Source of the DNA: Amblyornis subalaris | Lineage: Eukaryota; Chordata; Aves; Passeriformes; Ptilonorhynchidae | DNA: 64,000 bases | Direction of reading: 5' to 3' | Assembly (NCBI GenBank): GCA_018881555.1 | Contig: JACAXG010000074.1 | Span: forward strand, 3,231,081-3,295,080 | Shown: in pieces, positions 37,213 through 48,200 of the stretch | Numbering within the stretch: the first letter of the stretch is position 1 | Layout: each line of letters begins with the position of its first letter | Notes under the pieces: generated by a model | Told to the model about the DNA's origin: nothing | The model's database searches: none | Seen by the model: only the letters and a program-made list of their open reading frames with translations | Program-made: the position numbers and the translations under genes

Positions 37213-37560
37213 TTGTTTNGTCCAATTACCCCATAATAAACTCCCTGAGGACTACTGTAGTGATGTGTGATTTGTATCCTTTCTCCTCTGAAATGGTATA
37301 TTTATGTTTATAGATTGAGTTAGCAGTTCTAAGGGAGGGGAAAGGCTGCCTGAGTCATTTACAAATGGGAAAATCCATATATTTGAAACTTGGTATGAAA
37401 TATTTGCTTTTGGGCTGTAACCTTGTATACTACTAAACTGCTGTCTAAAGTAAATATTTACAGCCAAGTTGCAACAAGTCCTAAGAATATGTGATTTTCT
37501 GTGTGGAAACACTGACACATAAGGGTGCGACTCTCCCCCAGTAAAACACCGAGTTAATTG
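37213..37560. other. Non-coding, nothing recognised
   Basis: Mixed AT-rich sequence without repeats or motifs that I can name. Confidence 0.4.
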
Positions 37561-38340
37561 TANGTTTTGTAAACACTATCAAGCATAATCTTGAAATTAG
37601 TTTTTAAGTGCTTGCTAATGATTTTTAAGCACGTATCAAGCAGCTGGTTTTGCATCTGATTCCCAAGTTCTTAAACAGACAACTGTTTTCCTTCTAGTGA
37701 CTTTGTCAGGCTTAACTCGGGATTAATTTGACTGCAGGTGTCAGATAAGCACAGTATTTTAGCAGCACTACCGAGAACCATGTGGGCAAAATGCAGAAGC
37801 ATGAAGGCACGTTGGTCAAAACTTTGAAAGATTGATGGAAGTGAGTTATGCTGCCTAAATATCTTTGTCTGCCCAGAAAAGCCAAACCTGCAAGTGGGGT
37901 GTGAGGTATGCTGCAGCTAGAGCTTTGCCACGTCGCCTGTTAGCATAGAAAACCGGTCAGGCTTTTTTTAATCGCAATTTCTCTGTCGACATAAAATCTA
38001 GCAAGCAACCTTCATAAATCATGCAGTGACAGCTAGCGTGGTTGGCCAGTGCTAAACACAACTGGACTCTTCTTTTTAAGCCTTTGCTTCTTAGGTCGCC
38101 TGCGTCAGCAGTACTCTTCAACAAACATCTGCAGTTCATCTTATCGTTTGAAGAAATATATGAGTTTCTCCATCAGGGTGGTTTTTTTAGCTTCAGCTTC
38201 TCGATTTGTTTGAACACCATCTGCTACATATAAAATGCAGAGAATTTGTGAAATGTGCATGCAGTGAGAAAATTTTAATTGTATTAACCTTTCTCTTTTT
38301 GATCAAGACAACTTCTTTCAGTCATCGTCTCCTGATATGT
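37561..38340. promoter_or_regulatory. Candidate enhancer-like block
   Basis: Repeat-free DNA with many homeodomain-type cores ('gggattaatttgac' at about 37720, 'gcttgctaatgattttta' at about 37610, 'ctttttttaatcgcaattt' at about 37961) and a TGACAGCTAGC string near 38027. It resembles a developmental conserved element; similarity to other genomes was not testable. Confidence 0.35.
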
Positions 38341-40955
38341 TCAGTAAGCAAATAGACACGTCTAAAGTACTGCCCAGATATTTTCTTTAAGATCTTCTGT
38401 CTCTATAATACACAAACAGCTCGGGCACAAAACCAGAGTCTATCNCTTCCAGCATTTACAAGTTATTTTAATATAGTTTGAGTTACACATCCCAAAAAAG
38501 GTTTCGCAGCACTAATCTGTTTTACAGATTTGCTCTCATCGCTCTGCACCTACTTGCGTATTATTTGCATGGGGGGGGGGGAGGGAACAAAAGGAAAAAA
38601 AAAAGTTAATTGTTCCTAGAATTAATCACCAGAAGACAAATAACTGTGCGGATGGCCGCAGCTCGCTGCCAGCAGCCCGGGCTGAGCTGGCGTGTGTCAT
38701 GGCATGCGATTGCCACAGGGTGGTAGGAGTAGTGCGGCTCCGCAGCCGCACCAGCCCGCCGAGGAGCAGGAAAAGTTTGGAAGGGACGAAGGAGAGGCAT
38801 CGCTTTCCAGTTAGTCTAAACAGAGGTATCAAAAATAAGGTTTAGCTCATGGCAAATCCAGATGGTTAAACATTTGACCCATATCTAATCCCTCTGCCGA
38901 GCGTGCACCATCACCATCACCGCTGTCATAACACAGCACAGGCACTTAAAATCACTTCAGTTCCAAGCAGCAGCACGCGTTTTGGAGAAAATTAAATTTT
39001 AAACTATGTTGCAGAAATAGAAAACACGGCCCTAACAACATGTTATGGCTCCAGCTTTGAGAGGAGTGGTGTCATATACACCAAAATAATTCCTTTGGAC
39101 TGTGGCTAGCTGCTGTTCTGTGCGTTTTGTTATGATAACATTGTACAAAACATTGAGCAGAGCTTTGATCTTAAAAGATTATTTCACTGAGACCTATTTA
39201 TTTTACTTAACCATTTAATGAAAGGGTGGGGACTTTGTTGGCAAGAGGAAAAACAGATTGGAAATAGAAATTCTGCCTCTCTTGTATGTCCTGTTCATTG
39301 TGCTGATGGGTCCTATGGGTTATTGATTATTGATGGTGAAATATAAAGGGGAAGGATCAAATGACACATATGCAGACTAAATTCTTGGGTTCTGGCAATT
39401 ACATTAATGCCACTGATGTTCAGATTTACTTTCAAGAGAGCTTACTTGAAACACAGAGTATTGCTCATTTGTATTAGAGACTATCAGAGACACCTTGTTT
39501 CAAAATAAATAAATAAAATATTAAAGTAGGAAACATAGCATGTGTTTTATATAAATATAATATATAACTTCCAAATAGCTTCATTTTTATTTTGGGATTA
39601 ATATAGTTATGTCCAACTAACAGACAAGGACGTGAGAGGAATACTGAGCTCAAGACCTTCAAGGTATGGAACAAGCTACATATTCAAAAATGGGCAAGGT
39701 TTATGCAGTATAGTATCATGTTTTAAACAGTTCATAAAAGAAACCAAGTGACAACAGAACAGTGTGGGTGATATAAAATAATGTAAACCTTCCTTCAAAT
39801 ATCAAGCAATTTTTTCTCTGCCTCAACTCACTTTCCACAACAGAGTGAGTGAAAAATCCATAGAGAATAAAACCAGTGATCCCTTTGAGCAAGGATACAA
39901 ATTTACCTAGATATGTCAACCACACAGATTTATGGGACAAGGAGTTTTTCACCCTGAAGAAAAAAGCCTTCTTGTCAGTCATCTATAAAAAAAAGCTGAA
40001 AATAAAGCACTCTGAGTTATTTTTACGTTTTAGGAATTGCAAGAAATTTCTGTTGGGGATTGTTGGGGTTTTTCGTGGCTTTTTTTTTTCTTTAAGCTTT
40101 CCCATAACCATGGAATAGTTCTCTTCATGGATGTATAAGAAACACTTGTGTTGTGCTGCTATTAATGGTATGATTTGTTAGTGTACTTTTATGTATGGAG
40201 TGTCTGCATCTGGTAAGGTCTACAACTGTACCTCCTTGACAGTGCCAGATGTTGTGAAGATAAAATACCTCCTGTGTGAGGAACTGCTGGAATCAGGCTC
40301 CATGATAGGTGTTCTTAATACAGTTTAAAAAGGCATCTGTCTTAAAATAATTTCAACATCTTACTTTTCTATTTACTGTTTTGTCAGACCTTTCTTGTTA
40401 CTGGGGAAATATTTTAGTGCCCTTTCTAACCCGATTTTAAAATTGCACTTGAGATTCTCCCACGTTGGTTTTGTGTGGTGTTTTTTTTTTTAATTCTAAA
40501 TGACTTCCCTAATGAAAAGGAGAAAAGGAAGGAAAAGTTTGCGGTGGGACTCAGCTGAGGTTAAACAGATTGGCCCAACCGAGCAAAAAAATAATTGTCA
40601 GCAGGTATTTTTAAACCAGGTTAGCCATGAAAGAGCATGGAAAATAATGAGTCTGAATTTAGCCAAGATTTGTTCAAAACATTACAGAGGNGAGACAAGA
40701 GGGCTGATAGAAGGCAGGAGAAGAGCCCTGCTTTGCTATCATACCCCATAACTCACTGCATTGTCAACCTCTTAAAATAGTAATGATACTTGACCCTTAT
40801 TAGTATTTCTGGGCAATATATGAGCTTGAGTTTCCTTGGGTGAAAGATAATGCCTTAGACCACCCTTTAGACCACCATTCTATCTAGTTATAGTACATAT
40901 TAATGTTATTCTTGGGTCATTTAACTTACTCTCAGTGAAGAGTGGAGAATGGTGC
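38341..40955. other. Non-coding; simple runs only
   Basis: A G(11) run lies at 38571-38581, and a small CpG-containing patch at about 38640-38770 is too short to call an island. No gene or interspersed repeat is recognised. Several T or A runs lie near 39500, 40080 and 40480. Confidence 0.4.
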
Positions 40956-41640
40956 TAAGCTGTAAATCAGCTCTGTCCTGCAATGGATTTGTGCCATAAG
41001 AGATCATCTTGAAAATTCCAGCCCTGCCTGACCATGGTAAAGAGATTATGGTATGTAAAAATTCTGCTAAACATAGCTTGTTTCATTTTTGTGCTTCTCT
41101 GCTTGTCTGCCCGGTGAGGAAATGTTAAGACCCGTTATGGTGGACAGTGCATTGAAAAGGAATATTGCTATAATAAACCCCCCAGGGCTAAAACTTTTAC
41201 CATATGTGGTTAAACTCTCCATCTTTTCTAAAGGTGAGCTGCGGCAGTGAGGAAATTATTAAAGAAGGCCACTGATACTGTGCATAAAAATTATTTTTTT
41301 AATCCTCAGGGAAAAAGAAATGAGTTCATAAATGTATTGTGCTTAAAAGGTATCCTCTGAGTGCCAGTGTTCACACCCCAAATGACAGACTGAAACGTTC
41401 AGTGGCATTAGTCCATTTAACTAAATCCTGATTACTTGAGATGAATTCATTTAAAAAGCAAATGTACTGCTACTCCCTTAGCAAAGGTTTCACTAACTGT
41501 TTCTCGAAATCATAAATATTTTTTCCACACTGTTCTGGCAAACAAACAATGTTTACCTTCAGCTTCCTAGAGAAGATTTACAGATAAGTCCCTAGTCTGT
41601 TTTGCAGATGTGCCTTGGTGAATTTAACAGTAATATATAC
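40956..41640. promoter_or_regulatory. Candidate conserved non-coding block
   Basis: Low-repeat sequence with dense motif-like strings, for example 'gaccatggtaaagagattat' (41030), 'ttaccatatgtggttaaact' (41198, an E-box next to a RUNX-like TGTGGTTA), 'gtgagctgcggcagtgagga' (41234) and 'taactaaatcctgattactt' (41418). No open frame of note. Inferred from texture. Confidence 0.3.
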
Positions 41641-42289
41641 TGTCATCACGGTTGTCTTCAAATCTTTGAAATCACTTATGCCTTTTACAATACATATTTA
41701 ATTGAATGTCTAGCTAGTAGATATGTATATGTATCTCACATTTGTGGGTGGGCATGTGTGTGCCTAATACATATATTTAGCGCTTAAACATGGTACGATG
41801 AGTGATTGAGAAATGCCTAAGAGAGAGATATTTTATACATGCACATAGAGCCAGTAAATGCGTAATCTCCTGAAACAGCCAGAGACAGGGAGGAAAGTGG
41901 AGAGACATCTGCAAATTAACAAATCATCTATCTTTGGGGTCACTCACAAATTAGTTTTGCAGAATAAGATAGAACAAAAACATAATTCTGACGAGCATTT
42001 GTTCTGGCTATTTATCACATAAAATTGTGTAACAATATTAGACACAGGAATTTTTGCTCAGCTTATTCCTTATAGTATTACCATGATTCCACAACTTGGT
42101 GCAGATGTTTTGTGCTGAATAATGTCCTTTAGCTGACATTTGTGCTCTTACTGTCGAACTTTTAAGTAGCTGTGATGCATATATTCCATAGGAATGCTAT
42201 GGGGGAGCAAGGGGAAGGTAAATAAAAAACAAAATCTGTTTTAGGAAAGGAAACTTTAAAAATCTCTTCCCCTCCTGCATAACTGGAGG
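41641..42289. other. Non-coding, nothing recognised
   Basis: AT-rich, with a loose TATG/ATGT-rich patch near 41720. No gene or repeat family was identified. Confidence 0.4.
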
Positions 42290-42670
42290 ATTCTCCACAT
42301 TTAATTTGCTATTTTTTAATAGCTACTTGTAATTTAAATTATTGCTCAGTAACAGAGGCTTTTGAGGAAACCTGAATATTCCTGGGATTTAGTTAGTCTT
42401 TGGAAGTGTGAGTGCTTCCCTGCAGCAGTGAGGATGGCACGTCCCTCAGTTCAGATATATACACCAAAATCTTTTTCACATTGTATGCTTATTGTTAATT
42501 TTATTGCTTGAATGGAGCAAATGGTTGTATTTATACCTCAAAAGGCTATTGTTGTTAAATTAATTGAACAGTTTTGAAGCTCATTTTTCCTCTGTTAATT
42601 ATTTAAAAACAAAATCCTAAGTCTTAAAAGAGCAATTTACTTCTGAATTAAGGCTAAAGACAATTTTATG
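42290..42670. promoter_or_regulatory. AT-rich homeodomain-motif cluster
   Basis: Many TAAT/ATTA cores in 380 bases ('cttgtaatttaaattattgc' at about 42326, 'attgttaattttattgcttg' at about 42491, 'gttaaattaattgaac' at about 42555, 'tctgttaattatttaa' at about 42591). Interspersed repeats are absent. Enhancer or matrix-attachment function is possible; AT-richness alone could also generate the cores. Confidence 0.3.
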
Positions 42671-42803
42671 TTAAGTAAAACACAAATTAATCTGCCATCA
42701 CAAAATGAACCTTGTTCAGAAAAGTCATACAATCAGTATATTGATTCCCCCAATGCATATTTTTCATTTATTGGTATTATAAGATTATGCTTGAGCCTGC
42801 AGC

Positions 42804-42846
42804 AAAAAAAAAAAAAAAAAAAAANAGAGAGAGAGAAAAAGAAAAA
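42804..42846. repeat. A(21) followed by (GA)n and A-rich tail
   Basis: A run of 21 A at 42804-42824, one N, then GAGAGAGAG and A-rich sequence. It could be the decayed poly-A tail of a retroposed sequence, but no body is recognisable upstream. Confidence 0.8.
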
Positions 42847-44335
42847 AATAGAAACTGTGCACAAGTATGGAACCTTAGCTCAGTTTTATTCTGGCAAAAT
42901 ATTTTTTAAAGTATGCCTTAATTTGGAATTAGTCACATCAATTCTAGATTTATAATTAATTTCTTTTTATACTTGAAGCAGTATTACTTTCTTATTTGTG
43001 TCCCTCTAGACAATTGCCAAAGAATTTTCAAGAATTTATACTAAATTCTTTATAGAACCTATGAAAACGTATATGCTGAAAGCAGAGTATATAAGCATTT
43101 TAATGAAATTAATAAATTTTTCCTTTGTAAGGCATCCTAGATGTTTGTGAATATGTTCCTGCATGAAACTTCAGTAGAAATTGAACAAGTTTGTTAAGGA
43201 TCAAATTCCCTGCTGGCCTAACTCCACTGAAATCAGTGGAATTGTTTCAGAGCAGAATTTGAGTCTTCATTACTGTATGCATTTTTCAAATCTGCAATAA
43301 CATTAGACATGTCCTTCCATTCCTTATGTTTATAGAATAGATTGGCAAATAAAGGAAAAATATATTTTACTCCACTGCAAAAAAAAAAAGGGGGGGGGGG
43401 AGGTGGGAGAAAATAAAAATCTTGTTTCTACTATTTTCGAAAGTTTTTGGGGCCAGTTCATGTAAGACAAAATCCCAGGAGGCTCAGTTCATATTCACTC
43501 TTAGGCCAGCATATCCAATGCACTCTTTAGTCTTAGATTAAGGAATTAAAGCACTGCAAATGAATTTCACATCCAAAATCATTCAATTTGTCCCCTTTGT
43601 CTTCTAGAATCCTAAGCATATGGGACCACACTAAGTATAGCAAAAATAGCTGCTGCTATAATCATAATTAGTACCTATTAGCCCTTCCTAGGTGCAAAAC
43701 CCCAGTGATGAGAGCACAGCACGAGAACCTAGATAGAAGAGGATTTGAAGTCTCTGTAGTACAGGATTGTTATTGCTGCNCTTGCAGGTTCACCAAACGC
43801 AGCGAGTGAGAGGGAATTGCTGGGCTTGGGAACCAGATCCTACGTGCCTTTCCCATACACACAAAGATGTACAGACTGAGATCTTTTTTACCTCCTTGCT
43901 GAGGCACTTCTTCTTGTCCAAATATGCTTTCTATAAAAGCCTGCTCATACATTTCTAATCATTTTTAAAGGATAGCATTATTAATTTTTAATAGGTTAGG
44001 TATTAAAATTTGTTTATCAGGATGATGGAGACATTTTTTTATTCTTAGTCACGCAGTGGATAGCAGCTGTTTTACACAGGCTGGAACAGCTATTCAGTGA
44101 CCAAGTTAATGTCTGAACTTTTTGATGAATTATTTTGGCAGGCTCGTCTTTGATAGTATGTACAGGTTAGATGCAGATTTCAGCCTCCTTCCCACAAAAT
44201 GGTGAAGTTATAGGCAATGACAGATCTAAAAGACATTGTCAATGAAAATTAAAAGAAAAAAAAAAAACCACGAGCCACAAGTCAGGGTTTTCAAAGCAAA
44301 GATTCTAAACTGTGCGTGAAAAATCAGCGTGGACT
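42847..44335. other. Non-coding, with one ancient repeat and an A(11)G(11) run
   Basis: No gene is recognised. At 43379-43400 an uninterrupted A(11) is followed directly by G(11). The palindromic repeat at 43198-43264 is listed separately. Confidence 0.45.
43198..43264. repeat. Ancient palindromic amniote repeat (copy 5)
   Basis: 'gatcaaattccctgc' on the left faces 'agagcagaatttgagtc' on the right, with the central near-palindrome 'aactccactgaaatcagtgg'. This is the same kind of element as the copies at 13.7, 30.3 and 37.1 kb. Confidence 0.5.
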
Positions 44336-44640
44336 GATATCTGTGCACGGGAAATGCTGTCCCCGTGTGCCGGCAGGTCTGTGTGGAGCGCGGTCCAGCA
44401 GCACGTGGCTGCCCGGGCGGGCTGAGCGGGGACCGGGGAGCGGAGCCAGCCCCGGCCCCGACACCGCGCACGGTGCCACGGCCAGCCCGGGCCAGGGACA
44501 CGGAGCCCGAACGCCGCACCCGCACCGGGACCCCCGCACCAGGCGGGGACACAGCGCGGGGCAGCGCCGANACCGAGCGGGGACCCCCCCAGCGCTCCCC
44601 CCTCCGCCCGCCGGGGTTGCATCAACAAAAAAACCAAATC
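44336..44640. promoter_or_regulatory. CpG island, candidate promoter or first exon
   Basis: About 36 CpGs fall in roughly 290 bases, the densest island in the window, inside otherwise AT-rich DNA. The open frame at 44316-44750 is Pro/Arg/Gly-rich as composition dictates. A consensus donor 'aatcag|gtgaga' begins at 44757, so a + strand non-coding first exon ending there is conceivable. Frames on the minus strand are equally open, and no TATA or Kozak evidence selects one. Confidence 0.5.
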
Positions 44641-45240
44641 CCATCTCCCTGCCCAGGCTCCAACATTTGACCACTGCGAGTAGCTCTCAAAAATCTGAGG
44701 CTGTCATTTTGGTCAGGGCTTCACGTTATCCCTGCTGGCTTCGAGCGTAAAATCAGGTGAGAGCCAGAGACAGCTCATAAAAGTGAAGTCACACCTGATA
44801 AGAAGAGTATAGATATCATAACCTGCGTGTGAAGGAGAAGGGAACAAGGTTATGATCATTGTCTGAGGAGCTCTGTTCAAACAATGTAATAGAAAGCTGC
44901 CCCCTTTAAATAAACATTAAACTTTTGCTAGAGGGTTACAATTTGCAGTTCCAGCATGATCTTTTGAGGTGCTGTGAATACATTTAATATAAAGATGTCT
45001 GTACAGTTTCCCCAACCAAGGCATATCTTGCACCGCAAGCTCTGCAACTACTTTTTTTAATCAATAGCTCATAAGTATTCATGGAAAGATATGTTGGTAT
45101 TCTACCCACTAAACTTGTGGGAGAATAGCTACGACCATATTAAAATCAACATTTATCTTTGAGTCTTTTTTTGAAAATGACAAAACAATGGGACTCTTAA
45201 AGGAATTTTAATTTGTTACAAGAGAGGAGTTGGGTATATC
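44641..45240. promoter_or_regulatory. Candidate conserved block beside CpG island
   Basis: This follows the CpG island directly. It is repeat-free, with strings such as 'agtgaagtcacacctgataa' (about 44781; T-box/GATA-like), 'aggttatgatcattg' (about 44847), 'gctcataagtattcatgg' (about 45067) and 'accatattaaaatcaaca' (about 45134). Proximity to the island supports a promoter-enhancer unit, but this is inference. Confidence 0.3.
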
Positions 45241-48200
45241 TTATACACGCTGCTACCAATTTTTCCACATAATTAACCCAGCGAAATCTGCTAAGAAAGC
45301 AAAGCAAAACTGTGATTCAACAGCCAGGTCCACCACATGAATATGCAAAGGAGACAAGGGAAACTTTACCTCCTGTGCAAAGAGCTGCCCAGCCCCGACC
45401 CTCACCCACAGCCCGCTTCTCCTGCAGCCAGCCCCCGCCACTGCCACTCATTTTCCAGTGGTTATCCAAGGATGCAGGTCACCTAGATTTGCAAAGAAAA
45501 ATATTTTTTAAAAGGTGAAAGCTTTTCTGCGTGTGGAAACATTTTGATTGCTATTAGAGAAATGACTACTCAAAGAGTAGATGTAATTAAAATAATAGAG
45601 TGTATTTTTATATACGCTGACTGGTCTACACATCTGAAAACATGTCNTCTTCATTGTGATTTATTTTGCAGTTAAAATAATGCACTATGTTTTCTCCAGA
45701 GTGACGTCTATTTAATTTATTACCTGAAAATATATTAATTTCATTCACATTTTTTAATAATATATTGTACAAGCCCAAAGAAAAAAAATGTAGATGCTGA
45801 AAGGGCAAAATAACTGACATGTTGCATACAGACCTGGACACCGAGTTCTGAAAACTTGGACAGACTTAGGTGATTGTGCTATATTATACTCAATAATTCA
45901 CAATTCATGCATATCTCCCGATGCAAAAGTTATTACAGTGCCTACTTTTTTAATAAAAAGATATGAAGGTAAACGGAGATGGAAGGCCAAAATTCTAAAG
46001 GAATTATGGGAATTGAACGATCCTTTCTTGGCAGTGTCAGCTGAAGAAGAAAAGTGTCATCCACTCCAAGTGAAATCCTCAAGCTTAATATCCCACTGCT
46101 TGGGGATTTTCCCCCATTGCTAAGCGATTGGCTCAGTATTCCATTCAAAACAAATCTCATCCACAAGATGGACTGAGGTGAAGAGGCCACATAAGGCCCC
46201 CATGCAGCTCCCTGCACCTAGAGATGGGAAGCAGTCCATGGGAGCAGCCCCATGCCAGGCTTTTGGCTCAGAACCTCCCCCAGGAGCAAAGCCCAGGGAT
46301 CCATGTCCCGCCAGGGAGAGTGAGGAATCTAAAAATCAAAAATCTCCAACCACACAATTCAAAATAATTCAATCTTAATTCTGAAGTCATTGCCAGGTAA
46401 CCAGAATGCAATTTTTTGGCTCACGTCTTCCTCTCAAAGACAGTTCACTCTGAACTGTCCAAGGCTGTCTATCACATGTTACTGGGCAGCTCTTCTAGTC
46501 TTGAACAAAATAATTTGGAAGTGGTGTTCAGCCCTGCCCCATACACTCCCAAGCAGCTCCTCCTCCCAGGTGCTAAGCTTTCTGCTGCCCAACCCAATTT
46601 GGCTGCTGTGATGGATTTTTTCCACTGCTGCAGAGTGCTGTTACTACAAAAAGAGTCAACTGTGTCCCTTGTAACTTCAAGGGATCTCTGAAGGTGACTT
46701 TCAGCAACAAGTGTGTTCCAGAGACACTCGTTTGGCAGCACTGTATCACCAATTAGATCAGGAAGTTTTCCCTCAGTTTCAGACCATTTTCCATATCACT
46801 CCTTGTGCACTTCACTGCAAAGGAGTGTCCTCNTGCGCTGGATATTCTCCATGTAGTTGCATTGTCCAAATCATTTTTTACTTGAATGATNTATTTCCCC
46901 AAAGGAATAAAATAAAAACATACAGTGCCACAGTAATTGACAGAGTCCGGGATTTTGCTGCATTGTCATGTATTTTAACTGTGTATTTGTATTCTGCCCA
47001 TGCAACTTCTACATCAGGGTTTAAAAAAAAACATGGAAAAAAGAATAGGGAAAAAATCATGTACATTAACCATCTTCCTCCTTCTTCCTCTTCTCCCCAA
47101 GCCTGAGGAGACTCAATACCATGGTACACATTCAGACTAAGTCACTGTGTGGTACCAAGTAAGAGCCTGGGGACTTGAAGAGCTGGCTGTGAGCTGTGCT
47201 GATCTCTATTTGTGCTCAGTGCTCCTGGTGACTGCCATCTGCTTTATTTAACCACACAGTTGGAATTTGGTTAAACCAAAGCAAACCAAATCCTGATGTG
47301 CGTTATTGGTTCTGCCTTTGGTTTGCTTGTTTCTTTGCAGTTTGAACCAAACTTGCATGAAGTGATTATGTTTTAATAGACAGATTTCTGAAGTACATTT
47401 TGAGGGATTTGCAGAAATCCTTTAAGTGTAAATGTAAATCTTTTAAGTGATGTTGGCCACAAAATTCAGGCACGGCTCCGGATTTAAATTTTCTCCAAAG
47501 ACAGGAGTCAGGTTGTTGGTTTGGGTCTGGATCTTCTTCAAGTTGAGCATNATTCAAGCCCCTTGTAGCAGATGATTCTTTTATCCTGAATTTCAGCAGC
47601 AGGCTTTAGAACACCCACCCTGGGTCTCCAGAACCAAACTCAGGCTGAATCATGGCTTAAGAGTGGCAAGTGTTTTCTAGTAGCTGAGGTGTGGCCCTCA
47701 AATGCAATTGTGTATTTGCACAACATTGGCACTGAAGGTCTGACCGCATGACCAGTGTTCTCACACAACACACTCTCTTCTGACTTCATGCAGAGGAAGG
47801 TCTTCAGTTTTCTCCAGAACCTGTGAGACTCTATGTTGTGTATATATATACCAGAGCTGCCTGGAAAGCTAAGGTAATCTACAAAATAATTGTAATATTT
47901 CCTTCCTTTTATTCTTTCCTTCCTTTTTTAAAANAGACTATCTGAAATTTTCTTCAGACTGAAAAAGGTCTTAAACCTGCAAAAACAGAACTCTTCATTG
48001 ACAACCACTCAATGTAACTATGAATTAACTGTTTTGCACTCTTTTAATTTACTTTTTTTATGTATATTGCTCATAAACCATCAGGAAGCCTAAAGACTGA
48101 CATTTACCTACGAACACGTCTACCAGCAGTGTGCAACATCAGAAAACTCCCTTTGGGACGCATGGAGGAAGCGCTGCCAGGAGTACTGCCATCCCCAACC

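Noticed and set aside
2738..43264. CRISPR-like array from repeated palindromes
   Set aside because: Copies are kilobases apart, strongly diverged and of vertebrate repeat type; there is no regular spacing or spacer structure.
44226..44750. Pro/Arg/Gly-rich frames on both strands at the CpG island
   Set aside because: High G+C removes stop codons in all frames; the composition explains the openness.
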